In this document: positions 37,721 through 45,730 of the stretch, one piece after another | Layout of the letters: each line of letters starts with the position of its first letter | Numbering within the stretch: position 1 is the first letter of the stretch | DNA from: JAEMQF01 sp963775015 | GTDB taxonomy: Bacteria; Pseudomonadota; Gammaproteobacteria; Burkholderiales; Burkholderiaceae_C | Length of the DNA stretch: 64,000 bases | Assembly (NCBI GenBank): GCA_963775015.1 | Contig: CAVZHI010000015.1 | Span: 372,001-436,000 of the forward strand | Direction: 5' to 3' | Position numbers and translations under genes: made by a program | The notes under the pieces: generated by a model | Seen by the model: the letters and a program-made list of their open reading frames with translations, nothing else | What the model was told of the DNA's origin: nothing | The model's database searches: none

Positions 37721-38590
37721 TTGACGCTCCACCTGCCTGCGCTTGACCGGCCGCCGTTCGCGGTCGTGGGCGCGCTCGATCCGGCGCAAGTCGCTGCCGA
37801 AATCGTTGCGTGTTTTCACGCGCTGGGCCAGCGGCCGGACCGGCTGGCGCGCGCGCACGCGTTGGCGCTCTCCAGCATGGGTCGGCTCGACGGCCAGGCC
37901 GCTGCGCTCTCGGCAGCCGGCGCCGCGATCGCGCACGACATCGACCGCGGCGTCGGCGCCGGCGTGGCGAGCGGCTACCACAACCCGCAGCACTTTCTCG
38001 AGGTCATGCTGTGCGCGCTCTTCCTGGCGCGACTGCATCAGTTCGACGCGCTGCGCGTCGTGCGCCTCGTCACTGCCGGACTGGTCCACGACTTTCATCA
38101 TGACGGCTCGCGCGGCGCGTCCTCGCCCTACCGGCTCGAACTGCTCGCGTTGCAACAGGCGCGGCCCTACCTGAGCGCCGCCGCGGTGAACGCGCTCGAA
38201 TGCCGCCGGCTCGAAGCGCTCGTGCTCGCCACCGAACCGCGCGCCGGCGTTCCTTTCGCGCGTGCCTGCTGGAAGCGGCATCGCGGCGAGACGCCAGAGA
38301 TGCCCGCCAGTGCCGGATTGCCCGACCCGCTGCAGCGCCTCACGTTGGAGCCCGAACTCGCGCACGACGCCGTCTTGCTCGCCGAGGCCGACGTATTGCC
38401 CTCGATCGGCCTGACTCTCGAGCACGCCGAATCGTTGCAGGCGCGCCTCGCTGCCGAGTGGCGCACGCCGCTCGGACGCGACGACAAGATCCAGTTCATC
38501 GACCGAATGATCGGCGAGATCTCGGCGGCGCAGTTTTTCATTCCGAACGTGCAGCGCCTGCGCCAGGCTTATGCGGATGGTGCAGCGTAG
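37721..38590 (+). CDS. HD-domain phosphohydrolase, cyclic-nucleotide phosphodiesterase-like
   Basis: 289 residues if started at TTG 37721; no strong ribosome site is seen, so the start is uncertain. The central region has GYHNPQHFLEVMLCALFLAR and GLVHDFHHDG, matching the YHNxxH and HDxxH metal motifs of class I cyclic-nucleotide phosphodiesterases and HD hydrolases. A further acidic metal ligand may be in LLAEADVLPSIG. It probably hydrolyses a phosphoester with two metals; the substrate is unknown. It is transcribed alone, divergent from the DUF3717 gene. Confidence 0.72.
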   Translation: MTLHLPALDRPPFAVVGALDPAQVAAEIVACFHALGQRPDRLARAHALALSSMGRLDGQAAALSAAGAAIAHDIDRGVGAGVASGYHNPQHFLEVMLCALFLARLHQFDALRVVRLVTAGLVHDFHHDGSRGASSPYRLELLALQQARPYLSAAAVNALECRRLEALVLATEPRAGVPFARACWKRHRGETPEMPASAGLPDPLQRLTLEPELAHDAVLLAEADVLPSIGLTLEHAESLQARLAAEWRTPLGRDDKIQFIDRMIGEISAAQFFIPNVQRLRQAYADGAA

Positions 38591-38636
38591 CCGCGCCCGG
38601 TTCGCCGCGTGACCTGAACGTCGAAGAAACGAACTA

Positions 38637-39098
38637 CTAGGGCCGAGGTGCGCCCGCGTCGCTGAGCGACTCGCCGAAGATCATTCGCGACACGCCGGCT
38701 TGCGCCGCAGCGCGCTCGCACTCGGCGCACGGGCGCGACGTCGAGTAGAGCACGCTGCCGGCGAGCTGCGTGCGGCGCAGTCGCGCTTGCGCGTCGCGAA
38801 TCGCTTCGCGTTCGGCGTGCGCCGTCGGATCGCCGCGCTGAACGACGCGGCTCGGCCCTTCGCCGATCATTTCCGCGCCGAGCACGATGACGGCGCCATA
38901 AGGCTGGTCGCCCCAGGAGCGGGCGAGCTCGCGCATCGCGAATGCCGCTTCAATCCAGCGCCGGTCAGGCGCAGGCTGCGCCCTCGCGCCGCGCCAGTGG
39001 CCGAGCCCCGCCAGCAGCACCAGAGCCTGTGCCAGCGCGGTGCGCCGCGCGGCGCACGCATTGGAGCGAGGTGACTTTGCCGGTCGAAGGGGGTTCAT
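38637..39098 (-). CDS. Cytidine/deoxycytidylate-type deaminase with apparent export signal
   Basis: 153 residues from ATG 39098, with GAGG 6 bases upstream. The zinc deaminase motifs are THAEREAIRDAQ (His ligand plus catalytic Glu) and SRPCAECERAA (two Cys ligands), as in guanine/tRNA-adenosine deaminases. Unusually, the first ~40 residues look like a signal peptide: a basic stretch (SPRSNACAARR), a hydrophobic core (TALAQALVLLAGLGHW), then a GARAQPAP cleavage-like site. If real, this would be a periplasmic nucleoside deaminase. It might instead be a long cytoplasmic N-terminus. The substrate is unknown. Confidence 0.78.
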   Translation of the reverse strand: MNPLRPAKSPRSNACAARRTALAQALVLLAGLGHWRGARAQPAPDRRWIEAAFAMRELARSWGDQPYGAVIVLGAEMIGEGPSRVVQRGDPTAHAEREAIRDAQARLRRTQLAGSVLYSTSRPCAECERAAAQAGVSRMIFGESLSDAGAPRP

Positions 39099-39131
39099 GC
39101 GCAACCTCACGTCGCAAGGTCATCTGGCGCG

Positions 39132-39478
39132 TCACTGCGATGCAAAATGCCAGACGTTCTGGATCAGCCCGCCCTGCACTTCGTAAACCGCAGCGACTTC
39201 GAACGCTTCGCTGCGCACGCCCCAGATCAGCTCGTGGTCGATGACTTTGTTGCCGAGCACGGTGCGGTTCACGATGTCGGCGCGCAGCCCGGGAGATTGA
39301 AGCGCTGCTCGGCGTAGAAGCGCGACAGTTCGGCCTTGCCGCGCATCGCCGCTTCGGGCAGCGGCGGGCGGTACAGCGTGACCGAGTCGCTGTAGGTTGC
39401 GAGAAAGCGCACGAGGTCGCGCGCGTTGTACGCCTCGAGTTGTGCCTGCACCACATCCACGGGGTCGACCGGATTCAT
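39132..39478 (-). CDS. NTF2-like (SnoaL/DUF4440 type) protein, with a frameshift
   Basis: Starts MNPVDPVDVVQAQLEAYNAR and continues through AEQRFN in one frame, then SPGLRADIVNRTVLGNKVID to VWHFASQ in another. One base is missing at about 39298. Rejoined it is about 115 residues, a normal cone-shaped NTF2-like fold (ligand-binding or small isomerase type). The conserved AYNARDLVRFLATYSDSV and YEVQGGLIQNVWHF segments support the family. Function is unknown. It lies 33 bases upstream of the deaminase gene on the same strand. Confidence 0.75.
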
Positions 39479-39559
39479 GCGTGAGCGTCCTCCTCCTGAT
39501 TGTTTCGGATTTTGACATCGCTCGGCGCTACCATAGGGCCGTCGCAAGGAGTCCGTGCC

Positions 39560-39913
39560 ATGTCAGCAGCTCGTGCCAAGTCCGCCAAGCCCGCCAGGCC
39601 CGTCAAGCCGCGCAGCGTTCCCGAGCCCGCGGCTGACGACACTGCGGCGGGCGAACTCACCCTGCCCGACAACGGCGCCGTGATCCAGCACCCCGACGGC
39701 TGGTACTGGCTCGCCGAGCGCGGCAGCCAGCAGTTCGGCCCGTTTGCGAGCGCTGCCGACGCGCTCGCCGACATGCACGCCGCTGCCGACGACGGCCTGG
39801 AGCCCGGTGAAACCCTCGAAGAAGCGGAAGACGAACTCGGCGTCGCGGGCTGGGTCGACCCGGACACGGGCGAGCTCGCCGAAGACTCGCACGCGCGAAT
39901 CGAAGACCACTGA
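39560..39913 (+). CDS. Hypothetical acidic protein
   Basis: 117 residues from ATG 39560, with AAGGAG 8 bases upstream. A Lys/Pro/Ala-rich N-terminus (AKSAKPARPVKPRSVPEPA) is followed by a small acidic domain with GAVIQHPDGWYWLAERGSQQ and DALADMHAAADDGLEPGETL. No family recognised. The strong ribosome site, codon use and clean start argue that it is a real gene. It converges on the esterase gene, whose stop is 22 bases away. Confidence 0.7.
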   Translation: MSAARAKSAKPARPVKPRSVPEPAADDTAAGELTLPDNGAVIQHPDGWYWLAERGSQQFGPFASAADALADMHAAADDGLEPGETLEEAEDELGVAGWVDPDTGELAEDSHARIEDH

Positions 39914-39935
39914 CGCCGCGGCGCGTGCCGCCGAT

Positions 39936-40598
39936 TCAGCGCAGCACGCGCAGCAGCCAGGCGTTCAGCGCCTGAATCTCTTCGAGGCACACCGAGTGCT
40001 CCATCGGGTACTCGTGCCAGTCCACTGCATAACCGAGTTTGGAGAGTGCATCGCGTGAGGCGGTCGCGCGCTCCAGCGTGATCATCGGGTCACGTTTGCC
40101 GTGCGCCATGAAGATCGGCACGAGCGCGTTTGCGTCGTGACGCTCGGCGGCCAAGCTCGCCGCGAGCGGCAGGTAACCCGACATGCCCACCAGCCCGCCC
40201 AGGCGCCGCGGGTAGCGCAGGCCGGCGAGCAGCGTCATCGCACAACCCTGCGAAAAACCGCCGAGAACGATGCGGTTCGGCGGCACGCCGCGCGCGGTTT
40301 CGCGGTCGATGAGCGCGTGCACTTCACGCATCGAGTCGCGCAGGCCCGTTTCGTCTTCGCGTCGCTCTGCTTGCGTGCCCAGGATGTCGTACCAGGCGCG
40401 CATCTCGAAGCCGTTGTTCAGCGTCACAGGGCGCACCGGGGCGCGCGGCAGGATGTAGCGCACCGGTCCGATCGCCGAGAGGTCGAGCTGGTCGCCGAAG
40501 CTCAGAAAGTCGGTCCCGTCGGCGCCCAGGCCGTGCAGGATGATGACGCTCGCGACGGCTTCGCGGGCGGGGTGGAGTTCGATCGTTTCCAAGGGCAT
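39936..40598 (-). CDS. Alpha/beta-hydrolase carboxylesterase (phospholipase/carboxylesterase family)
   Basis: 220 residues, typical length. The nucleophile elbow is GGFSQGCAM (Ser), preceded by the oxyanion-loop motif IILHGLGADGTDF. The catalytic Asp is in MAHGKRDPMITLE and the His in YPMEHSVCLEEI. It hydrolyses short-chain esters in the cytoplasm; relatives act on acyl-proteins or lysophospholipids. It is a single gene 47 bases downstream of the MFS gene, possibly in the same transcript. Confidence 0.92.
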   Translation of the reverse strand: MPLETIELHPAREAVASVIILHGLGADGTDFLSFGDQLDLSAIGPVRYILPRAPVRPVTLNNGFEMRAWYDILGTQAERREDETGLRDSMREVHALIDRETARGVPPNRIVLGGFSQGCAMTLLAGLRYPRRLGGLVGMSGYLPLAASLAAERHDANALVPIFMAHGKRDPMITLERATASRDALSKLGYAVDWHEYPMEHSVCLEEIQALNAWLLRVLR

Positions 40599-40645
40599 GA
40601 GGGCTGGCTCTCCAGGTCAGGAAATTCGGCGCCATCGTACGCGAG

Positions 40646-41860
40646 TCAGGTCGCGTCGAGGTCGTGGCCGCGGCACGCGCGCCAGAGCGTGATGTCATAG
40701 GCGATTTTCAGCGCGCCGCTCGCCACCAGTGGCGCGGCGAGAAAGCCGGCGGCAAAAAGCGCGCCGCCCAGGCTCGGGCTGAGCGCGGAGGCGAGGCTGC
40801 GCGGCACCGCCGTGAGGCTCGCCGCTGCGGCGCGCTCGGCGGGCGTGACGACGCTCATCACGAACGCGCTGCGTGTGGGCACATCCATTTGCGACAACGC
40901 GCTGCGAACGAGCAGCAGGGCCAGTGCCAGCGGCAGCGTCGGCGAAAGGGCAGCGAGGATGAGGCAAATGTTCGCCGGGATGTGCGTGAACACCATCGTG
41001 TTCAGCAGGCCGATGCGCCGCGCCACCCACGGCGCGGCCGCCATTGACGCTGCGGCGAGCAGGCCGGTGGCGAAAAACAGGCTGCCGGTGCCGGCGAGCG
41101 AGAGTTCGAAGCGCTGCATCAGCCACAGCGCCATCAGGCTGTTCACGACCAGGCCGCCGGCGAATGAATCGACGGCGAACAGAGCCGCGAGCTTGATCAC
41201 GATGGTCCGCGATTCACCGAGCGGTGCGGCGCGTGCCGCAGACTCGCCCGCCGCGGCCCGAGGCAGACGGCAATAAAAGACAAAGAGCGCCGCGCCGACC
41301 GCGGCGTAGCCGACGAACATGCAGCGCAAGGCAGCGAGCTCGTTCAGACCGTGCTGCGCGACGAGCCACGCCGGCACACCCGCGGCGAGCGCGCCGAACG
41401 CGGCACTCAGCGACGCGAGCAGGCTGTAGCGCGCAAACAGTGTCGTGCGGTCTTCGCCCTGCGCCGCTGCGGCGAGGCGCGAATGTTCGAGCGGCAGGAA
41501 CACGCTCACGTCGCCCGAGCCGGGGTTCAGCGTGCCGACAAAAGCGACGATCAGCAGCGGCCAGAAGTCCGCCAGGCTCGCAAACGCCAGACCCGTGGCA
41601 GCCATGAGCAGCGCCGCGCCGAGCAGAAGGCGCCGCGAGTTGAAGCGGTGCCCGAACGCGCCCACCGCGAGTGTCGCCGCTGCCGAGCCGAGCAGCGTCG
41701 CGGTGGCGAGAACGCCCACGGCCCACGTCTGCAGCCCCAGTGCGAGCAGGTAGGCGGGCAGGAGCACCGCCACATAGCCGTCGACAAAGGCGCGCAAGGC
41801 GCGGCCGGCGACGAGCACGCGCGCAGCCGGGTCGGCGCCCGCGGGCGCCAGGAGGCCCAT
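40646..41860 (-). CDS. MFS transporter next to the selenoneine genes
   Basis: 404 residues with twelve predicted membrane segments and the cytoplasmic loop signature GAFGHRFNSRRLLLG between segments 2 and 3. NPGSGDVSVFLPLEHSRLAA and SALSQMDVPTRSAFVMSVVT are distinctive, but I cannot assign a subfamily substrate. It lies 37 bases after senC on the same strand, so it may be co-transcribed with senB-senC and could move selenoneine or a selenium precursor. That role is inference from position only. Confidence 0.85.
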   Translation of the reverse strand: MGLLAPAGADPAARVLVAGRALRAFVDGYVAVLLPAYLLALGLQTWAVGVLATATLLGSAAATLAVGAFGHRFNSRRLLLGAALLMAATGLAFASLADFWPLLIVAFVGTLNPGSGDVSVFLPLEHSRLAAAAQGEDRTTLFARYSLLASLSAAFGALAAGVPAWLVAQHGLNELAALRCMFVGYAAVGAALFVFYCRLPRAAAGESAARAAPLGESRTIVIKLAALFAVDSFAGGLVVNSLMALWLMQRFELSLAGTGSLFFATGLLAAASMAAAPWVARRIGLLNTMVFTHIPANICLILAALSPTLPLALALLLVRSALSQMDVPTRSAFVMSVVTPAERAAAASLTAVPRSLASALSPSLGGALFAAGFLAAPLVASGALKIAYDITLWRACRGHDLDAT

Positions 41861-41897
41861 GGTTGAATCGAACCTGCTGCCGTGCGCCCGCTCGGGG

Positions 41898-42950
41898 TCA
41901 GCCGATGAGGAGCCGGCCCGGGCCGTCGCTGACGCGGCCGATCACTGCGGCATGCGCAAAGCCGCCACGCTTGAAGATTCCGAGCACTTCATCGACTTGC
42001 GCCCGCGCGCACGAGACGAGCAGGCCGCCGCTCGTCTGCGGGTCGGTGAGCAGCGCGCGGTCCGCTTCCGAGAAGTCCGCGGGCAGGCTCACGTCGGCAC
42101 CGTAGCTCGCCCAGTTGCGCCCCGAGGCCCCCGTCACCATGCCTTGCGCCGCGAGTTCACGCACGCCGGGCAGCAGCGGCACCTTGGCCCAGTCGATGTG
42201 CACCGAGCACTTGGCACCACGCGCGAGTTCCAGGCTGTGACCGGCGAGGCCGAAACCGGTCACGTCGGTCAGCGCGTGCACGCCGGGCAGATCCGCCAGC
42301 GCGATGCCGGGTTTGTTGAGCTGCGTCGCGTTCGCGATCATCTGCTTGTAGCCGTCGCTGCTCAGCTTGTCCTTTTTCAGCGCTGTCGACAGCACGCCCA
42401 CGCCGAGCGGTTTGCCGAGGATCAACACGTCGCCGGCCTTGGCGTCGGCGTTGCGCTTGACCTTGTTCGGGTGAATCAGGCCCAGCACGACCAGGCCGTA
42501 AATAGGCTCGACCGAGTCGATCGTGTGGCCGCCGGCAATTGGGATTCCGGCTTCGGCGCACATGCTTTCACCGCCCTTGATGATGCGCCCTATCGTCTCC
42601 ACCGGCAGCACATTCATCGGCATTGCCACCAGCGCCAGCGCCATGATGGGCGTGCCGCCCATCGCGTAGACGTCGCTGATCGCGTTCGTCGCGGCGATGC
42701 GGCCGAAGTCGTACGGGTCGTCGACGATCGGCATGAAAAAGTCGGTCGTCGCGATCAGTGCCTGCTCGTCATTCAGTTGGTAGACGGCGGCGTCGTCGGC
42801 GGTCTCGATGCCGACGAGCAGTTCCTTCGGAACGGGAAAACCGCTGGAATTTTTCAAGATTTCGCTCAACACACCGGGAGCAATCTTGCAACCGCAGCCG
42901 CCACCATGGGATAGCGACGACAGGCGTATCGCCTTGTCGGGGGCATTCAT
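41898..42950 (-). CDS. senC: Selenophosphate synthetase, SelD-like (SenC)
   Basis: 350 residues. It makes selenophosphate from selenide and ATP. The catalytic Cys-Lys site is in HGGGCGCKIAP (Cys 19, Lys 22; Cys rather than selenocysteine). ATP and metal motifs include ADDAAVYQLN, TTDFFMPIVDDPYDFGRIAA, MGGTPIMALALVAMP and GGHTIDSVEPIYGLVVLG, with LTDVTGFGLAGHSLE in the C-terminal domain. Its start overlaps the senB stop (ATGA), so the two are co-translated. In known selenoneine clusters SenC supplies selenophosphate to SenB. It could also serve selenoprotein or selenouridine synthesis, but no selA, selB or selU is nearby. Confidence 0.92.
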   Translation of the reverse strand: MNAPDKAIRLSSLSHGGGCGCKIAPGVLSEILKNSSGFPVPKELLVGIETADDAAVYQLNDEQALIATTDFFMPIVDDPYDFGRIAATNAISDVYAMGGTPIMALALVAMPMNVLPVETIGRIIKGGESMCAEAGIPIAGGHTIDSVEPIYGLVVLGLIHPNKVKRNADAKAGDVLILGKPLGVGVLSTALKKDKLSSDGYKQMIANATQLNKPGIALADLPGVHALTDVTGFGLAGHSLELARGAKCSVHIDWAKVPLLPGVRELAAQGMVTGASGRNWASYGADVSLPADFSEADRALLTDPQTSGGLLVSCARAQVDEVLGIFKRGGFAHAAVIGRVSDGPGRLLIG

Positions 42951-43932
42951 CGAGGGTCCTCCAATGCAGTTTGAATCAGGTCCAGCAAGCGGCGCTGTTC
43001 TTCCGCCGGCTCGAACAGGGGTGCGCGCGCTAGCGTTTGCCGGCGCAGCGTGTCGAGGAAGCCGGCGTCGTCGCGCGCGCGCATGATCAGTGCGGCCAGG
43101 GCCGAATCATCGCCGAGATCGAAATACCCCGCGTAATCGGGGCCGAGCATGCCCACATTGCCGGAAATCCGCGACGCGAGCACGGCGGTCGCGCTCTGCG
43201 CAGCCTCGAGAATCACGTGCGCTCCGCCTTCCATCCTGCTCGTGCTGACGAGCAGGTGCGCGGCCTGGATGCGGCGTCGCGTTTCGCGTCGCGGCAGGCC
43301 ACCCGACCAGCGGTAGTGCGGACAATCGGCCTGCGTGCTGCGCGCCGCGGCGCCGAGTTCGGCGTCGAGCGCATCGCCGATGTGCTCGAAGTGAACGTCG
43401 CTTCGCTGCTTCAGGCGCAGCGCCGCGCGCATGAAGGTCTGCGGGTCTTTTTCGTCGCGCAGGTGCGCGACCTGGATCACTCGCAGCACGCGTTTCGGTA
43501 GCGCGCCGGCGCGCAGCCGTGGCGCCGATTGATAGATGACGTGGCATTTGGCGCGATGCGCGGGTCGAGTTCGTCGACGCCCTGGTCCTGCAGCACGACG
43601 AGGTGCGTCGCCTGCTGCAGCGAGCGCTGCGCGCTGGCGTCGCTGCGGATGTCGCGGTACAGATCGGTTCCGGTGAGCACGACGATCAACGGCCGGCGCG
43701 GGTGCGCGCGGGCAAATCCATCGATGCTTGGCGCCGAGCGCCGCGCGTGCAGGGCGATGAGCGCTGCGCAATCGTCGGAGTAGCGCTGTGGCGGCCATTG
43801 CATCGAGATCGTGGTGCGACAATTCTCGGCCAGCATGCGCGACCAGCGCCACGCCGTGTGCCAATTGCCGTTGTTCGCCGCAGCGACGGCGGGGCTGACG
43901 ATTGATACCAGGGGGCGAAACTTGCTCGACAT
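42947..43932 (-). CDS. senB: Selenosugar synthase-type glycosyltransferase (SenB), with a frameshift
   Basis: About 328 residues after rejoining two frames. The first begins MSSKFRPLVSIVSPAVAAAN and has NGNWHTAWRWSRMLAE, LIVVLTGTDLYRDI and LVVLQDQGVDELDPRI. The second continues KCHVIYQSAP, VLRVIQVAHLRDEKDPQTFM, and the GT-B donor-site region STSRMEGGAHVILEAAQSAT with its EGG...E pattern. One base is missing at about 43547. Known SenB enzymes use selenophosphate and UDP-GlcNAc (or UDP-Glc) to form a selenosugar, the first C-Se bond of the pathway. Position next to senC and senA supports the name over a generic glycosyltransferase. Confidence 0.87.
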
Positions 43933-43960
43933 CGAGGGTCCGAACATTGAATCCGCGCAG

Positions 43961-45142
43961 ATGCGGTGCGCGGACAAGGAGCTGCTGTCGCTCGCGCTGA
44001 TGGATTCGCGCAATCATACGTTGCGCTGGATCGCCGCCTACGAGCGTGCGCTCGGGCCCACGCTGAAGGTGCCGCTCAGCGCCGAGGTGAACCCGCCGCT
44101 GTGGGAGCTCGGGCACATCGGCTGGTTCCAGGAGCACTGGATCGCACGCAACGTGCAGCGCGCGCGCGGCGCCGCGTGCGACCCGTCGCACCCGCGCCTG
44201 GCGTCGATCCTGACGCACGCGGACCGCTGGTACGACTCGTCCAACGTGGCGCACGACAGCCGCTGGTCGCTCGACCTTCCCGACCTGCAGGAGACCAAGC
44301 AGTACCTCGTGCAGACGCTCGAGACGACGCTCGATCTGCTGCACGGCACGCCGGACGACGACGCCCAGCTCTACCTGTACCGCCTCGCGCTGTTCCACGA
44401 AGACATGCACGTCGAGGCGTTTTCCTACATGTCGCAGACGCTCGGTTTCGACGCCGGCCTGCTGGCGCCGATCGCAACGCTCGCGCCGCGCGAGCCGCTC
44501 GTGTTCCCCGCGACGACGTGGACGCTGGGCAGCGCGAACGTGGGGTTCGTCTTCGACAATGAGAAGTCGCGCCACGACGTTCCCGTTCCCGAGTTCGAGA
44601 TCGACGCGCAAACCGTGACCTGGGCGCAGTACGGCGAATTCGTCGAAGACGGCGGCTACGACGACCCGGCACTCTGGAGCGATTCCGGCCGAGCCTGGTT
44701 GCAGGCGACAGAGCGCCGCACACCGCGCTACGTGGACCAGATGCGCCACGGCGTGATGCAACGCCGCTTCGGCAAGCTGATGCGCGTTCCCGTCGGCCAG
44801 CCCGTCATGCACGTGAGCTGGTTCGAGGCGCAGGCGTGGTGCGCCTGGGCCGGCCGGCGCCTGCCGACCGAGGTGGAGTGGGAAGCCGCAGCGCACCTCG
44901 GCGCGACGCGCGGTTTTCGCTGGGGCGACGTGTGGGAGTGGACGGCGAGCACGTTTCGCCCCTACCCGGGTTTTGCAGCAGACCCGTACCGCGACTACTC
45001 GCAGCCCTGGTTCAGCACGCACAAAGTGCTGCGCGGCGCATCGTTCGCGACGCGCGGCCGGATGCGCAGCGCGAAGTACCGCAATTTCTACCTGCCGCAG
45101 CGTGACGACATTTTTTGCGGCTTTCGCAGTTGCGCACTCTGA
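43961..45142 (+). CDS. senA: Selenoneine synthase, EgtB-like (SenA)
   Basis: 393 residues from ATG 43961; upstream codons in the same frame lack similarity and overlap senB. The N-terminal DinB-like domain holds the iron-binding His residues: His 52 in WELGHIGWFQEHW and the HxxxHxE motif FHEDMHVEA (His 146, His 150, Glu 152). The C-terminal formylglycine-generating-enzyme-like domain shows MHVSWFEAQAWCAWAGRRLP, WEWTASTFRPYPGF and a final RNFYLPQRDDIFCGFRSCAL. EgtB-type enzymes join a sulfur donor to hercynine; SenA uses the selenosugar to give the selenoneine precursor. No egtD (histidine methyltransferase) is nearby, so hercynine must come from elsewhere. Confidence 0.9.
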   Translation: MRCADKELLSLALMDSRNHTLRWIAAYERALGPTLKVPLSAEVNPPLWELGHIGWFQEHWIARNVQRARGAACDPSHPRLASILTHADRWYDSSNVAHDSRWSLDLPDLQETKQYLVQTLETTLDLLHGTPDDDAQLYLYRLALFHEDMHVEAFSYMSQTLGFDAGLLAPIATLAPREPLVFPATTWTLGSANVGFVFDNEKSRHDVPVPEFEIDAQTVTWAQYGEFVEDGGYDDPALWSDSGRAWLQATERRTPRYVDQMRHGVMQRRFGKLMRVPVGQPVMHVSWFEAQAWCAWAGRRLPTEVEWEAAAHLGATRGFRWGDVWEWTASTFRPYPGFAADPYRDYSQPWFSTHKVLRGASFATRGRMRSAKYRNFYLPQRDDIFCGFRSCAL

Positions 45143-45154
45143 CGGACGAAGCGC

Positions 45155-45676
45155 ATGGCAGCCGCGCCACTTCGCATCACGCGCCTGTTCGGCGTCTCTG
45201 ACCTGCAGGCGCAGGCGCTGGCGGAGCTGCTGATCGACGGCGTCGAGGGCGGCGCGTCGGTGAGTTTCATGCACCCGTTGGCGATCGACAAGGCACTCGA
45301 ATTCTGGCGCAGCGTCGGCGACGGCGCGGCGCGGGGTGAACGCATTTTGCTCGTCGCCGAAGACCCGCAGGGCATCGTCGGCACGGTGCAGCTGATCCTC
45401 GAGCAGCCGGAGAACCAGCCGCACCGCGCCGACTTGTCGAAGATGCTCGTGCATCGGCGCGCCCGCCGTCGTGGCATCGGCGAGGCGCTGATGCAGGCGG
45501 CAGAACGCGCCGCGCGCGAGTGCGGCAAGTCGCTGCTCGTTCTGGACACGGCGAGTGCCGACGCCGAGCGGCTTTACGCGCGCCTGGGCTGGCAACGCTG
45601 CGGCCACATTCCCGGCTATGCGCTGCTGCCGCACGGCGGCCTGTGCGCGACGACGTTTTTCTACCGCGAACTGTGA
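45155..45676 (+). CDS. GNAT family N-acetyltransferase
   Basis: 173 residues, starting 12 bases after senA and so probably co-transcribed with it. The GNAT fold is clear: EDPQGIVGTVQLILEQPENQ (beta-4), LSKMLVHRRARRRGIGEALM with the acetyl-CoA loop RRRGIG, and a C-terminal LGWQRCGHIPGYALLPHGGL. The closest recognisable type is the small-molecule or antibiotic acetyltransferase-like GNAT. Substrate unknown. Its place directly behind senA raises, but does not prove, a part in selenoneine or hercynine metabolism, for instance acetylation of a selenosugar-derived by-product. Confidence 0.85.
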   Translation: MAAAPLRITRLFGVSDLQAQALAELLIDGVEGGASVSFMHPLAIDKALEFWRSVGDGAARGERILLVAEDPQGIVGTVQLILEQPENQPHRADLSKMLVHRRARRRGIGEALMQAAERAARECGKSLLVLDTASADAERLYARLGWQRCGHIPGYALLPHGGLCATTFFYREL

Positions 45677-45730
45677 AGACGCTCGGGGCCGGGCGAGCCC
45701 GGTCGGTCCCCGCGGCACCCGAGACGCTGG

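Noticed and set aside
43961..45142. Ordinary ergothioneine EgtB
   Set aside because: The adjacent selenophosphate synthetase and SenB-type glycosyltransferase, and the absence of EgtD, EgtC or EgtE, favour SenA; left open for phylogeny.
42947..45718. A 923-residue minus-strand protein over the sen cluster
   Set aside because: Only its last ~200 residues (the senB C-terminus) look real; the rest is antisense to senA.
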